Source: Deinandra increscens subsp. villosa (lineage: Eukaryota > Streptophyta > Magnoliopsida > Asterales > Asteraceae). Taken from it: a stretch of 64,000 nucleotides of DNA. The stretch covers positions 14,496,952 through 14,560,951 of the forward strand of contig JBCNJP010000006.1 of the NCBI GenBank assembly GCA_039602395.1. Direction: 5' to 3'. The position numbers were made by a program, and so were the translations under genes. Each line of letters begins with the position of its first letter. Within the stretch, counting starts at the first letter, position 1. Of the stretch, positions 53,626-64,000 are shown in pieces. The notes under the pieces are model-generated. The model saw only the letters and a list, made by a program, of their open reading frames with translations. It was not told where the DNA came from and searched no databases.

Positions 53626-55747
53626 AATGTAAGGGAAAATTATTAAAATAACCATCAACCAAAATTGATTTAAGAAAACAACCATTGACTCATCAATTTT
53701 TTGAAATTCCCATTGACTTTTATTTAGCGAATGACTCGGGCGAATGTTTAATGTTTATTGTGAATGGGGAAATAGGGAAGAGTACATAAGTTAATATTTT
53801 ATTTTAATTTTTAACTTGTTAATTAATTAAGCTCCTTAGTGTGTTTTTACTTAATGATTTATATTTGATAACTTTAAAAAAAAATTAAATGCATAGTACT
53901 TTATAAAACTTTTTTCTGAACATTTTAACCTAAGTTTTATTAAAAACGGAGTTATTTTTTAAAAAAACAATAAGTCTCATAACGGACTTTCTGTAACTCT
54001 TAAAAATAACTAAAGTTGAAGATAATATGTAAACTGATTTGTTAAAAATATTATAAAAAAACGAATTCAAATAAATAGAGTTTTCTAGTTGGAGAGAAGG
54101 TGTAAGTAATTATATAAATTTTTAAAGTGTTCGAATTCAAAAGAAATGTTTTTTAAACTTGTAAAATCTATAAAAAAAATTCTTTCATAATAACTTTATG
54201 TAACTCAAGACTATAGTTTGAACTAACACTCTTCAAAATTCAAATTATATAACTTTATGAATTAAATCTGAAAAAAATTCAACCATGTGGGACCCACACA
54301 AATTGTATTAGAGAATGAGCTCAACAAGAATCTTTGGCGAATAGGTTATTCTTCAAATTCATTCACCCCTTACACTTGTTCATTCTTTCGGTGTCATTTT
54401 TGAGCTAATAATAAATTAATCAAAATATTAACAAAATTGCAGATTAAGGAATTATAATTATAAATATTTAATTTTCATTTAAGAAACAAAAACAGAAAAT
54501 ACAACAACTTTCAGTGAGAAGCCAACGTCTCGGGGGACGACATCGTAACATATTAACCAATATACAACTGAAAACTAGAATGAAGAGTACCCAGCTTATG
54601 TACCTCCCCCGAACGTAAGTTACAACCCGTTGAAGCATGCTTTATAACATAAGCTATGTACCTCCCTCAAAGCATGGATTACAATTGTTTACTGCATTGG
54701 TACTATAGAACCGGGTTGCTGGTCTGCTACACACGTCGTGTGTATCCGATTTTGGTTCTTCTTTACGCAAAAGTACAGTTGATTTCAACCAAAGACCATA
54801 TCGTCCTGCTCCTCATCCATGCTTCCGTCCACTCTGTCTACAGCAACCAACTGTGCGACCTATCTCTTCCACCTATAGATAGACATGGCCTCTCATCCAT
54901 TCTTTATGTCTCGAATTGGTCTTTCGGCGATTTCTGTTATGTAGGTGCATAAACTTTCGTTTGGAATGTTGGTTTTGCCTATGATTTCTGATTTTCAAGT
55001 GGATTGTTGTACTTTGTTTCTTCTTGCCTCTGATTTCTATGAATTTCGTTTAATTTTGAATGTTCTGCTTCCATCTAATCATGCTTGCAAAGGATGAGAT
55101 CAGAGAAATCAATTTGTTGTGCCGTTTAGTATGAAGCGACCTTGGTCTAGATTCTTTACCTTAGATTTTGTAAAATTGGTTCAATTTTCCGATGGATTTT
55201 TCTGAAATCAACTTTTAGTATCAGTTCTGAGCTTCATGTGCTTACGTTTGGCTTTAGTTTGTGTCAATTTCGTTTAATTTTGAAATGGAGTTTTGTTCTT
55301 GGTTTCCTCCAATGTTTAGGAAATCGAGTTTTGCTTTAGTTTCTGTCAAATTAGATGAATTTTGATATAAAATTTCATTGTTGGTTTGGTCTGATGTTTA
55401 AGAAATCGTTTTTTATCTCAAATTTGGTTCCCTACGTTTTAATTTGTGGTTGCACCTGAGTTGTTTGGCGAAATGTCTATTGATCCTGGCTTTTAGTCCT
55501 TTTTCATCGTACGTTTGCTTATATTTTAGTGCCTACGCATTTGTTTCACCCTTTATAATTAGATTATGTGGTTACTAATTTTTTAAAATCAAAAGTAGGC
55601 TGCAAATGATTAGATCAGGAAAATATAAGAAAGTCTATGGAAATTTGAGTATGAAATTAGTCTCTTAAAGGGATCTCTTCTTATTTTGGTACATATTTAT
55701 TGTTGTTAAAGAAGCATACACATGGATTCAATTTGTAGTAATGTTTA
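53626..55747. other. Intergenic, AT-rich; no supported gene
   Basis: 53640-54480 is very AT-rich. 54490-55730 is less so and has intron-like phrases, but the ORF at 54656-54952 shows no family motif. Confidence 0.4.
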
Positions 55748-58506
55748 CTATGAGGTGATATTTCTATATATTGGTTCCATTAACCTACAAAAGATTATCC
55801 AACAAACATATAGGAAAGGCATTAAGAAATGAGCATCCATTTCTTTCTTCATGGCATCAACCCAATGTGTTTTTCTCATCGCAATTTTGTAACTTTTCGG
55901 ATCAGAGGCAGCAAAAAGGGCAGAAATAATTTTACTTTCATTCATAAAAGAGAGATTTGCTTTGTATTTGGGTTTGAAGATGCCAGCTTTTGCTCTTGTA
56001 ACCATAGGATGTCCCTGATTTCTATTTTGTTGAGGGACTGTACTAGACGTCGTTGGCCAGGAGGCACAATAGTGGCAGAAGTGGGCTCATCAGGCCCAGA
56101 CTTTATATTTGTTGAAGCTTGCGGCTCATTAGTTGAGGGATAATTCGGATTGGGCTCAGGAGGCCCAAAGTCATCATCGCATAAACCACAAGGGGCTTTA
56201 AAATGTGAAGTAGATTCCTCACTGGGATTGGCAACAGGTCGAGAAGAATTATTTTGTTCAGCCACCATAACTTCATCAATAAACGATGATAATAATAAAT
56301 TTAATTCATTTGAACTTTTATGACCTACAAAAGGAAAGTTAGTTTCATCAAAACGAGCATGGCGGGTTATATATATGCGATTTGACAAGGGATCAAGGCA
56401 CTTGTATCCCTTGTGTTGGACGGAGTACCCCAAGAAAATACATGGAAACGAACTAGGTGCAAGTTTATGTTCGGTATAAGGTCGAAGATGTGGAAAGACA
56501 CGACAACCAAAGGTTCGAAAGTTATCATAGTTTGGGGTTCGGTGGAACAACATCTCGAATGGGGATTTGTTATCAAGAATTTTTTATGGGAGACGATTAA
56601 TAATGTAGGTAGCACTAGAAAATGCTTCAACCCAAAAAGATGCGGGAACATTTCCATTGAATAGAAGTGCAAGACCCGTTTCAACAAGATGTCGATGCTT
56701 TCGTTCAACACGACCATTTTGTTGTCGCGTGTAAGGGCACGAAAGACGATGAAAAATGCCATAGTTTTCGAGAATGCCACGAACGGTGGAGTTAACAAAT
56801 TCGGTACCTCGATCAGTTTGAAGGGTCTTAACAGTTGTAGAAAGTTGGTTTTGAACAAGTTTTAAAAAGGAGGTAAGAACCGGATAGATTTCAGTTTTTG
56901 TTTTAAGTGGGTACAACCACGTACACCTTGAAAAATCATCTACAAAGGCAACATAATACCGGAAGCCATCAACACTAGTGACCGGTGACGGGCCCCAAAG
57001 GTCACAGTGAACCAAATCAAGAGGATGTAATGCACGTTTAGTATTTAAAGAGAAAGGAAGCATGTGACTTTTAGCAAGTTGACATGGTGAACAAATAACG
57101 GGTTTAGGCAAAACCAAAGTTACATTTAAACATCCAAATTTATTTAATAGAGATATGACATCAAAAGAGGCATGTCCTAGGCGACTATGCCATAATTCAA
57201 AGGAAGCTTTGGATGGTGTACCAGCAACAAAACTTTGGGGTTGGTTCTTCAAAACATAAAGGCCGTTTTCACATTGTCCCATGGCCAAAGGTTGGTGAGT
57301 CACCCGATCCTGAATCACAAAATGAGGGTAAAAGAATAAGACATCAATGTTATTGTCATGAGTGAGTTTACTTATAGACAATAAATTTTTAATGATAGTG
57401 GGAACAACAAGGATATCACGCAAATGAATATTGGGAGAAATAATTGAAGAACCTTTATGTGAAATTGGGAGAGAGTCACCGTTACCAAAGGTGACTTGAG
57501 TCTTACCCATAAACGGAACAGCATTGGTGGTATGAGAGGAAGAACCGACCATATGATCCGTAGCCCCACTGTCAACATGCCAATCAGGATTCGAAGTCGT
57601 AACATGGCATTGGGCTTTAAACTGTTGTGCAAGTTGGGCCTCTTTGTTATTAGCAGATTGAGAAGCCGTTTGATTTAGCAACTGAAAGCACTTATTTGCT
57701 TTATGCCCATGCCGCCCACACCATTGACTGGGATCAGAGGTAAACCGGTTTCTACCAGACCGACCTCCTCGATAATTCCCGCGATTATTGTTGCGATTAT
57801 TTGACCGGCCACCGCGCTGATTCTGAGGGCGAGACGACTGGGAATTAAAAGCAGCGGGTGAAGTTTGGTCACCATGAACGGTTCGAGAGAACAGTTCGTG
57901 ACTTTCTGCCTGGGCAACAAGATCACGGATCGAAATGTTAGGCCGAGCCGCACGAAGGGCAACCGAGAAGGTTTCAAACGAAGGGCCTAAACCCCGATAG
58001 AACTCGTGAGTTTTCTCCGATTCAGTGACCGGATGTCCAATCGCCGTGAGTTGGTCGGTAATGGCCTTGAAACACCGACCAAATTCAGCGACAGTAGCGG
58101 ACCCTTTCGAGAGATAATGCAACTGATCCCGCAGATTTTGAACCCGTTCCATAGAAGGGTTCGAATAAACAGCGGCTAGCGCCGCCCACTTCTCACGGGC
58201 AGTGGAGAAACCGATGGTTTCTGGGAACGTTTCCTCGGACACAGAAGAATTAAGGAGGATGATAGCCTTGCGATCAACATCCTTCCAGGGTTTGTATTCC
58301 GGATTTTCGGCAGTTTTGCCGTCGGAGGTAACTGATTCAGGGGGTGGCGGAGAGGAACCATCGATATGGGGTAGAAGATCCTGGTATTCAAAGAGCGACA
58401 TCATCTGATTTGCCCAAATAAGATAGTTTGTGGAGGATAGTTTAATTTGGATTGAATGGAAAATGTTCTTATTTGAGAGAGGATCAGAGGAAGAAGACGC
58501 AGCCAT
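55748..58506 (-). pseudogene. Copia gag-pol fragment: gag, protease, integrase; no RT
   Basis: It opens at ATGGCTGCG (58506) and runs 640 codons to a stop at 56584. The same frame continues to about 55942, so only one stop intervenes. A shift near 56005 follows. Seen: copia capsid region (STNYLIWANQMMSLF, later FYRGLGPSFETF); a knuckle WCGRHGHKANKC lacking its first Cys; protease WHVDSGATDHM; integrase HSRLGH...CSPCQLAKSH, HCDLWGP, QTDRGTEF and NGRVERKHR; and GYSVQHKGYKC. Similarity ends after VDAMKKEMDA near 55830, before RT. gag and pol share one ORF and the LTR is short, so this is a non-Sirevirus copia lineage (Ale/Retrofit-like, inferred). Confidence 0.82.
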
Positions 58507-58594
58507 GGAGATGGGTGGGAAGAAAATCGGACAGAAGAGAGAGAGGGGAAGGAAACGAAAGGGGAGAGGAAGGGGAAAAGGGGGAGGATCAATA

Positions 58595-58608
58595 GGCTAA
58601 TGATACCA
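58595..58608 (-). other. Primer binding site of the short-LTR copia element
   Basis: TGGTATCATTAGCC on the minus strand, a divergent form of the Met PBS, two bases from the LTR. Confidence 0.7.
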
Positions 58609-58610
58609 TG

Positions 58611-58739
58611 TGATAAAGAATACTCCACACCAATGAGGTGTAAAAAGAGCCCCTTAAATAATAAAAATAATTACAAGATACATACAAGTAAATAGACAGA
58701 AATACAACATAAGTCCATGACTAAAACTATTGTCTAACA
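58611..58739 (-). repeat. Short copia LTR (129 bp)
   Basis: TGATAAAGAATACTCC to GTCTAACA. It is the sense 5' LTR. No second copy is in the window, so the element is truncated. Confidence 0.75.
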
Positions 58740-59916
58740 GGTTCGTTGAGGCTACTGCATGTTATGTAAGTTCATGTTGTTTTCGTTCTTTCTTATTTTG
58801 TAGCATGTTGTTAGAGCTATTAGGTTATCTCTGTTATATGTGAATTTTTTCATGTAAATATTTCTTTGTCGAGTCTATTGTTTAGCTCCAAGGTATGCCT
58901 TCAAACAACGTCCCGCAAAAAGAAAAAGGTTGGCCCGAGGCGACCCCAGTACATAAGGGGGTCAGCCAGTGCAGAGTCTGTTACGTTAATCCACTCCAGT
59001 CAGATTTTGTTAGAAGAGAACATGCTTTTGTAAGGGCAGGTATATAAACAAGTTTGTGGTATGCATGCACCGACAACATAACCTCTTTTGGCATGAACGA
59101 ACAGGTGCGCGTAAGGCTTTTCAAAACTGTTGATTTTTGGCACGGTAATATAAGTGCACGTAAGGCTTTTGAAAACAGTTGATCTAGGACAGTGGCCATG
59201 AGTTTCTAATTATGTAAAGTTTACTACTTTATCAATTGCATGTTCCCTTTCTATGTAAAGAAAACAAGAACCACTTAACATATGTTTAAGCAATATAACT
59301 AGCAAGTTGAAACTTCTTACTAGATTCATGCATTTTGTTATTCCGCTACGTGAAGCGGTGGCCTTGGTTATTCACATAATACACACATTTTAAAGAGTTC
59401 AGGTTTAGAAATCTGTCCCGGTCAGAATATCTTTCAAATAGGCAAGTTATGATTTTTAAAGAGTCAAATTTTCCATTTTAAGTACCAAGCCAAACAGCTG
59501 ACTTCTAAAAAGTCAAATTGTAGAACCAATACGTATTTGCTAAGGGTGATCTTTATGGGTCTGGAGCTTTCTGCTTCTAATTGCAATGTTAAACAACTTG
59601 AATTTTATAAAGTCAAAGATGAACCCACTTCTACACATGTAAAGCTATGGCAATCTAAGAGCCAACTCAAATAGTTTGACTTTTAATAACTCGGACTGTA
59701 GAACCAAAACTTCTATTTTTTTGTGGTTGACATAATTGTACATCTAAAATTCATATGATATTTATGGATGTAAACCTTCTTGGTTCTAATACCATTGTTA
59801 AACTATTTCACTTATGCTCGATGCGTATTTCGTACTCACAGAAACCTTCTGGAGCTCTGCACAAAATTAAACACAATAAGCTGAGCATGTGCTCGATGCG
59901 TATTTTGTATGCAAAG
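58740..59916. other. Intergenic; one short direct repeat
   Basis: GTGCGCGTAAGGCTTTTCAA (59104) and GTGCACGTAAGGCTTTTGAA (59153) are the starts of a roughly 30-bp near-repeat. No gene is supported. Confidence 0.5.
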
Positions 59917-59925
59917 AAATTTCAC

Positions 59926-59964
59926 CAGGGTCGAAGCGCGGTAACGGCGCTAACCGACCACTAG
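59926..59964 (+). mobile_element. Helitron-like 3' terminus (plus)
   Basis: The nested inverted pairs GGTCG/CGACC and AGCGC/GCGCT are followed by ACTAG and host T. The hairpin is closer to the end than usual. The 5' end was not located. Confidence 0.45.
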
Positions 59965-60934
59965 TTAAATACATTAAACAAAATTAAAAGTATAAACCCA
60001 TTCACTTATAAATAAAACCGGTAAAATCTTACAAATAATACTTAACTTGTAAAAAATCATAAGAGTGTATTTTAGAATTTTGAACTATTTCAAATATTAT
60101 TTATTCATGCAAACACTTTCAAATAATAAATTGTAAGTAAAATTTAATATAACAAACATTAAAATGAAAATATAACATTTATAAAAACAAACATTAAATA
60201 TCTTAATATTTAAGTTTAAAACGTAATAATGTTACACCTGAAAAACATTAAAAGGGATTATATAAAAGTTAAAAAAAAGTCAAAAACATTTAAAAAAACA
60301 TTAGAAAGACTTATATAAAAGAAATTATATAAGATTAAAAGAAATTTAATATTGAAATAACAAAAATAAAATATCCCATTTTATGTTTCGTGTCGATTTA
60401 TATAAAACTTTTGGTAAATGACTTGAAATACTAGCGAATATATAAAACTTAAAAAGAATTTAAAATTTTTTATTAGGTACACTAAAAACATCATAAATTA
60501 ATATAAACATTAAATTAAAATTAGTTATATTCTTAAAAATGCAATTTTAAGTTTAAAACCTAATTTATTAAAAAAAAAAGTTGAAATACTGGCGAATATA
60601 TCTCATAATGGGCGAATATGGTTAAAGAATACAATTTTTTTTGAATATTTTTATTAGAAAAACAGAGAATAGAGTTGGAGAATATGATTCAAAATTACGA
60701 GTGATTTTATGAAATAGAGAATGCATATATGATATGAAGAATGAGTCTGGCGAATATACTAAAATATGTTAATGTGTCACAATGCTATTGGTCTGACATT
60801 TCAACAAATGGCTTGGTCAAAGGCCATTTTGTTAAGTTCATCTTGGTCAAAGGGGCAATTTAGTGATTTTCCCATAATTTAACATTAAAATTATTTTCAC
60901 GGAGCTTCATGAAGAAATAGTTTATCTACAATGC
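59965..60934. other. AT-rich intergenic, no gene
   Basis: Very AT-rich with recurrent GGCGAATA words (60436, 60592, 60610, 60750) also seen at 53730 and 54335; possibly one degraded repeat family. Confidence 0.35.
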
Positions 60935-61416
60935 TTCAAAAGCTTCAGGTTGATGCGGTGACGTGTCGGCTTTGCAATGGGGGGTGAGGAATCGGTCTCA
61001 CATTTATTCACGAGGTGTTGGTTTGCAACAACTGTGTGGAAGTGGGTCACTGTGTGGTTTAAGGTGCCAGATTTTGTGGCGGCTTCTATAATGATTATCG
61101 AGTGCATGAATGGTGTGGCGATCCCGAATGGGAAGCAAGATCTTCTTCGTGGGGTTGTTTACACGACATGTTGGAGTATTTGGCTTGAGAGGAATGACGT
61201 TGTCTTCCGTTTAAAGACACCGGCGATTGATAGGGTTGTTTGTAATATTAAAAGTTTGAGTAAGTTATGGTGTGATAATAGATGTAGAAGAATGATCGAT
61301 TGAATTAATATGTGTATGGTGTAACTTGGTGGTGATCCGGATTAACGTCTTGCTAGATCGGCCCTGTGTGCCTGTGGTGATTAATAAACTTTTGTTGCTG
61401 TTCAAAGAAAAAATAA
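60935..61416 (+). pseudogene. 5'-truncated LINE, RT zinc-binding region
   Basis: 60950-61303 encodes TCRLCNGG, then after a one-base shift EESVSHLFTRCWFATTVWK, the zinc-binding domain found downstream of RT in plant L1-type LINEs, with WSIWLERNDVVF following. The sequence ends in AATAAACTTTTGTTGCTGTTC and an A-rich tail. Only the 3' end is present. The frameshift and 5' truncation make it a dead copy. Confidence 0.75.
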
Positions 61417-62221
61417 AATTCAATTCTCATTAAATTTATTACATAACATCTAATAAGATTGTAAGATGTAACACTCCAAAAATTATCCCTTTAATAAAAA
61501 TATATTTACATCAAAATTCATTAAACAAAACATCTCTAATGTAAAACGCTTATGAGTTAGAATATTTTACTAAATAGTTTTTTTTGGATGTTTATTTCTC
61601 TTTTTATTATAGTATATTACTCTACTTTATCAATTATTTGTATACATTTAAGTTTAACTAAAAGATGTTATTAAATTTTTCATATTTTTATAAATGGCAT
61701 CTGGTCTTGATATTTTGGTGTTGAATAAGACTTTACATTTTCAAGTGATGAGTGTTCAAACCTCATAGTGGACCAAAAAAATTTATCATTCATAAAAAAA
61801 TAATTCATATTATTAAGTAAACAAGTATCAATAGTTTTACACTTTTATTAATTAAGCACGTAACATTTGTTTTGACCGACCCTTTTTTACGTAACCTGTT
61901 ATTTAACCCCGCTGAAAAAAAAATTCTGGATCCATCATTGTCTGGGTTCGAAGCTTGATATTAATAATTTTATATAAATTCTTAACAAGATTTATTCACA
62001 GAAGCACATTTGCCATGGTGATTTGGGTACTAGACTTGAACTTGGTTAGACTAAGTTCGAAACCAATGATTGGTGGTTTTTTAAACCTATCTTTTAAAAG
62101 ACGAGATATAATGATGCATAATATTTTTTCTCATTATTTCTTTTGCTATTTTAAACAAGCGTAGCCATTTATTTTGCAAGCTTAGCCTAGGAAATATATT
62201 CTATGTCGGTAGTGTTTGAGT
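61417..62221. other. Intergenic, no gene seen
   Basis: AT-rich; the ORF at 61955-62164 has no recognisable domain. Confidence 0.4.
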
Positions 62222-62420
62222 CGCTATCGCAAAAACTATATCGGTTGGTTCTATTTTTTTCTTCCTTAAAAGCGTTTCTGCTCTATTTTTTCTTAAAAAC
62301 TTCTTTTTCATTCGCTATTGCAAAAACTATATCGGGTTATTCCATTTTTTATTAGTTTAATTTTTCCCGTAAAAGCATTTATGCTCTATTTTTTCTTAGA
62401 AACTTCATTTTTTATTTATA
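62222..62420 (+). repeat. Diverged 90-bp direct duplication
   Basis: TCGCTATCGCAAAAACTATA (62222) and TTCGCTATTGCAAAAACTAT (62311) open two copies that both end in GCTCTATTTTTTCTTA. Confidence 0.7.
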
Positions 62421-62482
62421 TCTAACTTTACGAATAGTACATAACGGGTTTTTTACCGTTGCAACACGTACTAATGCTTTTT

Positions 62483-62530
62483 ACGTTTACAATCACGCCC
62501 GCCGTAACGCGAGAAAGGCTCTCCACCTAG
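62483..62530 (+). mobile_element. Helitron-like 3' terminus (plus)
   Basis: CGCCCGCCGTAACGCG, an imperfect GC hairpin, then CTCTCCACCTAG and host T. The 62222-62420 duplication probably lies inside the same element. Confidence 0.5.
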
Positions 62531-62733
62531 TTAAATATTAAATATGATGTTATATATATATAGATAAAACTTCATCATACATATAATATTTCAAAAGAAG
62601 ATGACCGATCATTAATAAGCTAGCTGGGGACATTAGTTTACCCACATAACCATTACTATGAACTAGAACACATCAAAAGATTTAACTAATAAACCAGATC
62701 GATCCATAAGACGATATATATACCATGCATGTT
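62531..62733. other. 3' flank of the DUF674 gene
   Basis: No further ORF. It would include the 3' UTR of the minus-strand gene. Confidence 0.4.
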
Positions 62734-63552
62734 CTAATGCATAAAGATAGTTGTCAGCACTTTGTCCGTCTTCAAAGATGCCTCCAAAAGCTTCAAACCC
62801 TATGGATATATATTACCATTTTCAAACAATTAATAATAAACATTTATAGCCATAAATGTAATTAACATGCTTATGTATAAATTAATTAAGTAGATGATAA
62901 TATATACCTCGTCCTTTCCAAAAGACACAGTCAGCTCCTCAAGGTGACTCAGATCATTCACACCGAACTTGTTGATGAGGGTGATGCTAGAAATGGTGGA
63001 CATTGGTTTCACCACCAAATCATCCATCACCATGTAGGTCACCACTTCTTTCACATAACCTCCTTTTTTCCTATCTTCTAATTCTTTGTTTTTTTCTGCA
63101 ATCTCCTTCGGCATTACGACTGTCATCTTAACATTCATGGAATTGCTGCAAGTGGGGCAAATGGAATTCGCATGGAGTGTCGCATTTGACCGGCAGGCTG
63201 CATAGTTACTATAGCACGAACAACGTGTTGTTCCATTGGAACACGTGTAAACTGCTTTAGGTGCACCAGATTGATTTTCAGATGAAGCATCGTCATAGGA
63301 CAACAGAAATGTGTTACCATTGAAAGCCGTTTTGGGGTTAAAGATATCATCCAATTTGATGTTGGGTTGAAGGTAGTTCCCATGGAAGCTTTCAATGCTA
63401 TCTTTGAGCTTTCCTAAGCAACCCACCATCTTTTCGGATCCCATGAACTCGATTAGTGTGCCTAAAGGCAAGGAGAATATGTGGAAAAGGAAATCCACAA
63501 ATTCTTTTGGTACCTCTGCAAGAAGCTTCAAACTCATTTCAGGAGAAGCCAT
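62734..63552 (-). CDS. DUF674 family protein, two exons
   Basis: Exon 1 is 63552-62908 (215 codons from ATGGCTTCTCCTG). The intron is 62907-62800 (108 bp, GAG|GTATATA...CCATAG|GG). Exon 2 is 62799-62734 (21 codons and TAG). The product is 236 residues. Reading without splicing gives a spurious YIIIYLINLYISM tail after KDE; splicing instead gives GLKLLEASLKTDKVLTTIF, which fits the family. Family features: LAEVPKEFVDFLFHIFSLPL near the start, KMVGCLGKL at 41-49, LQPN at 61-64, a Cys cluster (104, 111, 113, 120, 132, 135) that may bind metal, and VTYMVMDDLVVKPMS at 171-185. DUF674 is plant-specific and uncharacterised, often in tandem clusters. Many members have two such halves; this has one, so it may be a short member. 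It lies next to transposon debris but shows no lesion. Confidence 0.88.
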
Positions 63553-63614
63553 TGATATTGATGAGTTATTGAGTTTTCTCCAAGTGTTGTGTTTTCAAAG
63601 ACTATGGAGTAGGT

Positions 63615-63622
63615 CTATATAG
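63615..63622 (-). promoter_or_regulatory. TATA box of the DUF674 gene
   Basis: CTATATAG about 63 bp before the ATG, the usual distance for a short plant 5' UTR. Confidence 0.6.
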
Positions 63623-63629
63623 TGTCTCC

Positions 63630-64000
63630 TTTAAAACCATTAACCTTTATTTTAATATATAATTAAATATTATTTACTAAGTTATTTCATATATTAAGGG
63701 CTTAAGGCTCTAGATGAAGTTCGCACACTTCTGATATACACGCATAATTTAAAACAGCGTTCGGTCTCAAACGGCGGAAAAAAACTTATCTTAAAAAAAT
63801 AGAAAACTGTATCCGTCAATTTAATGTTTTTTTTCGCTGGAGCTGTGTGGCCCCAAACGAGCCATGTATTATTATTTTTTTAATTTTAAAATTTTACTTT
63901 ATATAGTATTTTTTTTTTCAATATACTATACTTTTAAAAATTATTTTTTGAATTTTATTACAATACCCCTACAATAAAGTTGACGTTAAAAGAAAATTAA
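63630..64000. other. Upstream flank of the DUF674 gene, AT-rich
   Basis: No ORF. It should contain the rest of the promoter; a GGAGCTGTGTGGCCCCAAAC stretch at 63840 is the only GC-rich patch. Confidence 0.4.

Noticed and set aside
55748..56005. Alternative C-terminal exon of the copia element
   Set aside because: After the conserved block near 55830 the frame only drifts to a stop; better read as a truncation.
58981..59199. 72-codon minus-strand ORF
   Set aside because: Contains a 30-bp near-repeat and no recognisable motif.
59965..60934. Matching AT-rich islands with GGCGAATA words (also 53626-54480) as one named element
   Set aside because: Shared words are short and I could not find ends or target duplications.

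Overview
This window looks like plant nuclear DNA that consists almost entirely of nested transposable elements. The Ty1/copia elements mostly have Sirevirus-like architecture: a gag with a long coiled-coil extension, an extra ORF after pol, repeated purine tracts and tRNA-iMet primer sites. I infer a eudicot with a large repeat-rich genome, possibly Asteraceae; the family assignment is weak. The only gene that looks intact and host-derived is a two-exon DUF674 gene at the right end (62734-63552, minus).

Layout. 1-25108: plus-strand Sirevirus-like element 'H'. Its integrase-tail/RT/RNase H/ORF3-start segment is present as a near-identical 4182-bp tandem array (13647-17828, 17829-22010, plus an interrupted unit before them). 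The first unit is split by a complete 12.6-kb minus-strand element 'A' (779-13422) with LTRs, 5-bp target duplication, PBS, intact gag and pol, and a broken third ORF. 25109-27913: 5' half of a minus-strand element 'F'. 27914-41870: Helitron-like termini, a region holding fragments of two recognisable host genes (CAF1 and triose-phosphate isomerase), a complete gag-only element 'B' (30000-35269), a 596-bp non-autonomous Helitron (35481-36076) and a 698-bp non-autonomous hAT (36813-37510). 42500-44938: fragment 'H2', same LTR family as H. 44939-50713: gag-only element 'C', decayed. 50724-51981: 3' end of element 'E' (third ORF and LTR), followed by a 41-bp minisatellite. 53283-53620: a solo LTR with perfect target duplication. 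55748-58739: 5' part of a short-LTR copia element. 58740-62733: Helitron-type termini, a truncated LINE and AT-rich filler. 62734-63552: the DUF674 gene.

Two patterns go beyond a list of elements. (1) Each Sirevirus-like family carries its own short CG-containing word in dense arrays: TTTCGCY in A, CCGAAC in B/E/solo LTR, GGTACG in C, TTCAASCGGAA in H/H2. In A, B, C, E and the solo LTR the array sits directly upstream of the LTR TATA box. In A, B and C it recurs in the leader before gag, and in A and H it recurs just upstream of the third ORF. Word sequence changes between families while placement is kept, as expected for a family-specific cis/trans recognition system. (2) A, B and C carry three successive hairpins in the 3' noncoding region whose loop is conserved but whose stem arms differ between A and B/C with pairing maintained, plus a conserved hairpin next to an internal purine tract. 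I know of no description of either, but I could not search.

All coordinates and motifs were read by eye. Family names are from recognition of motifs, not from database searches.
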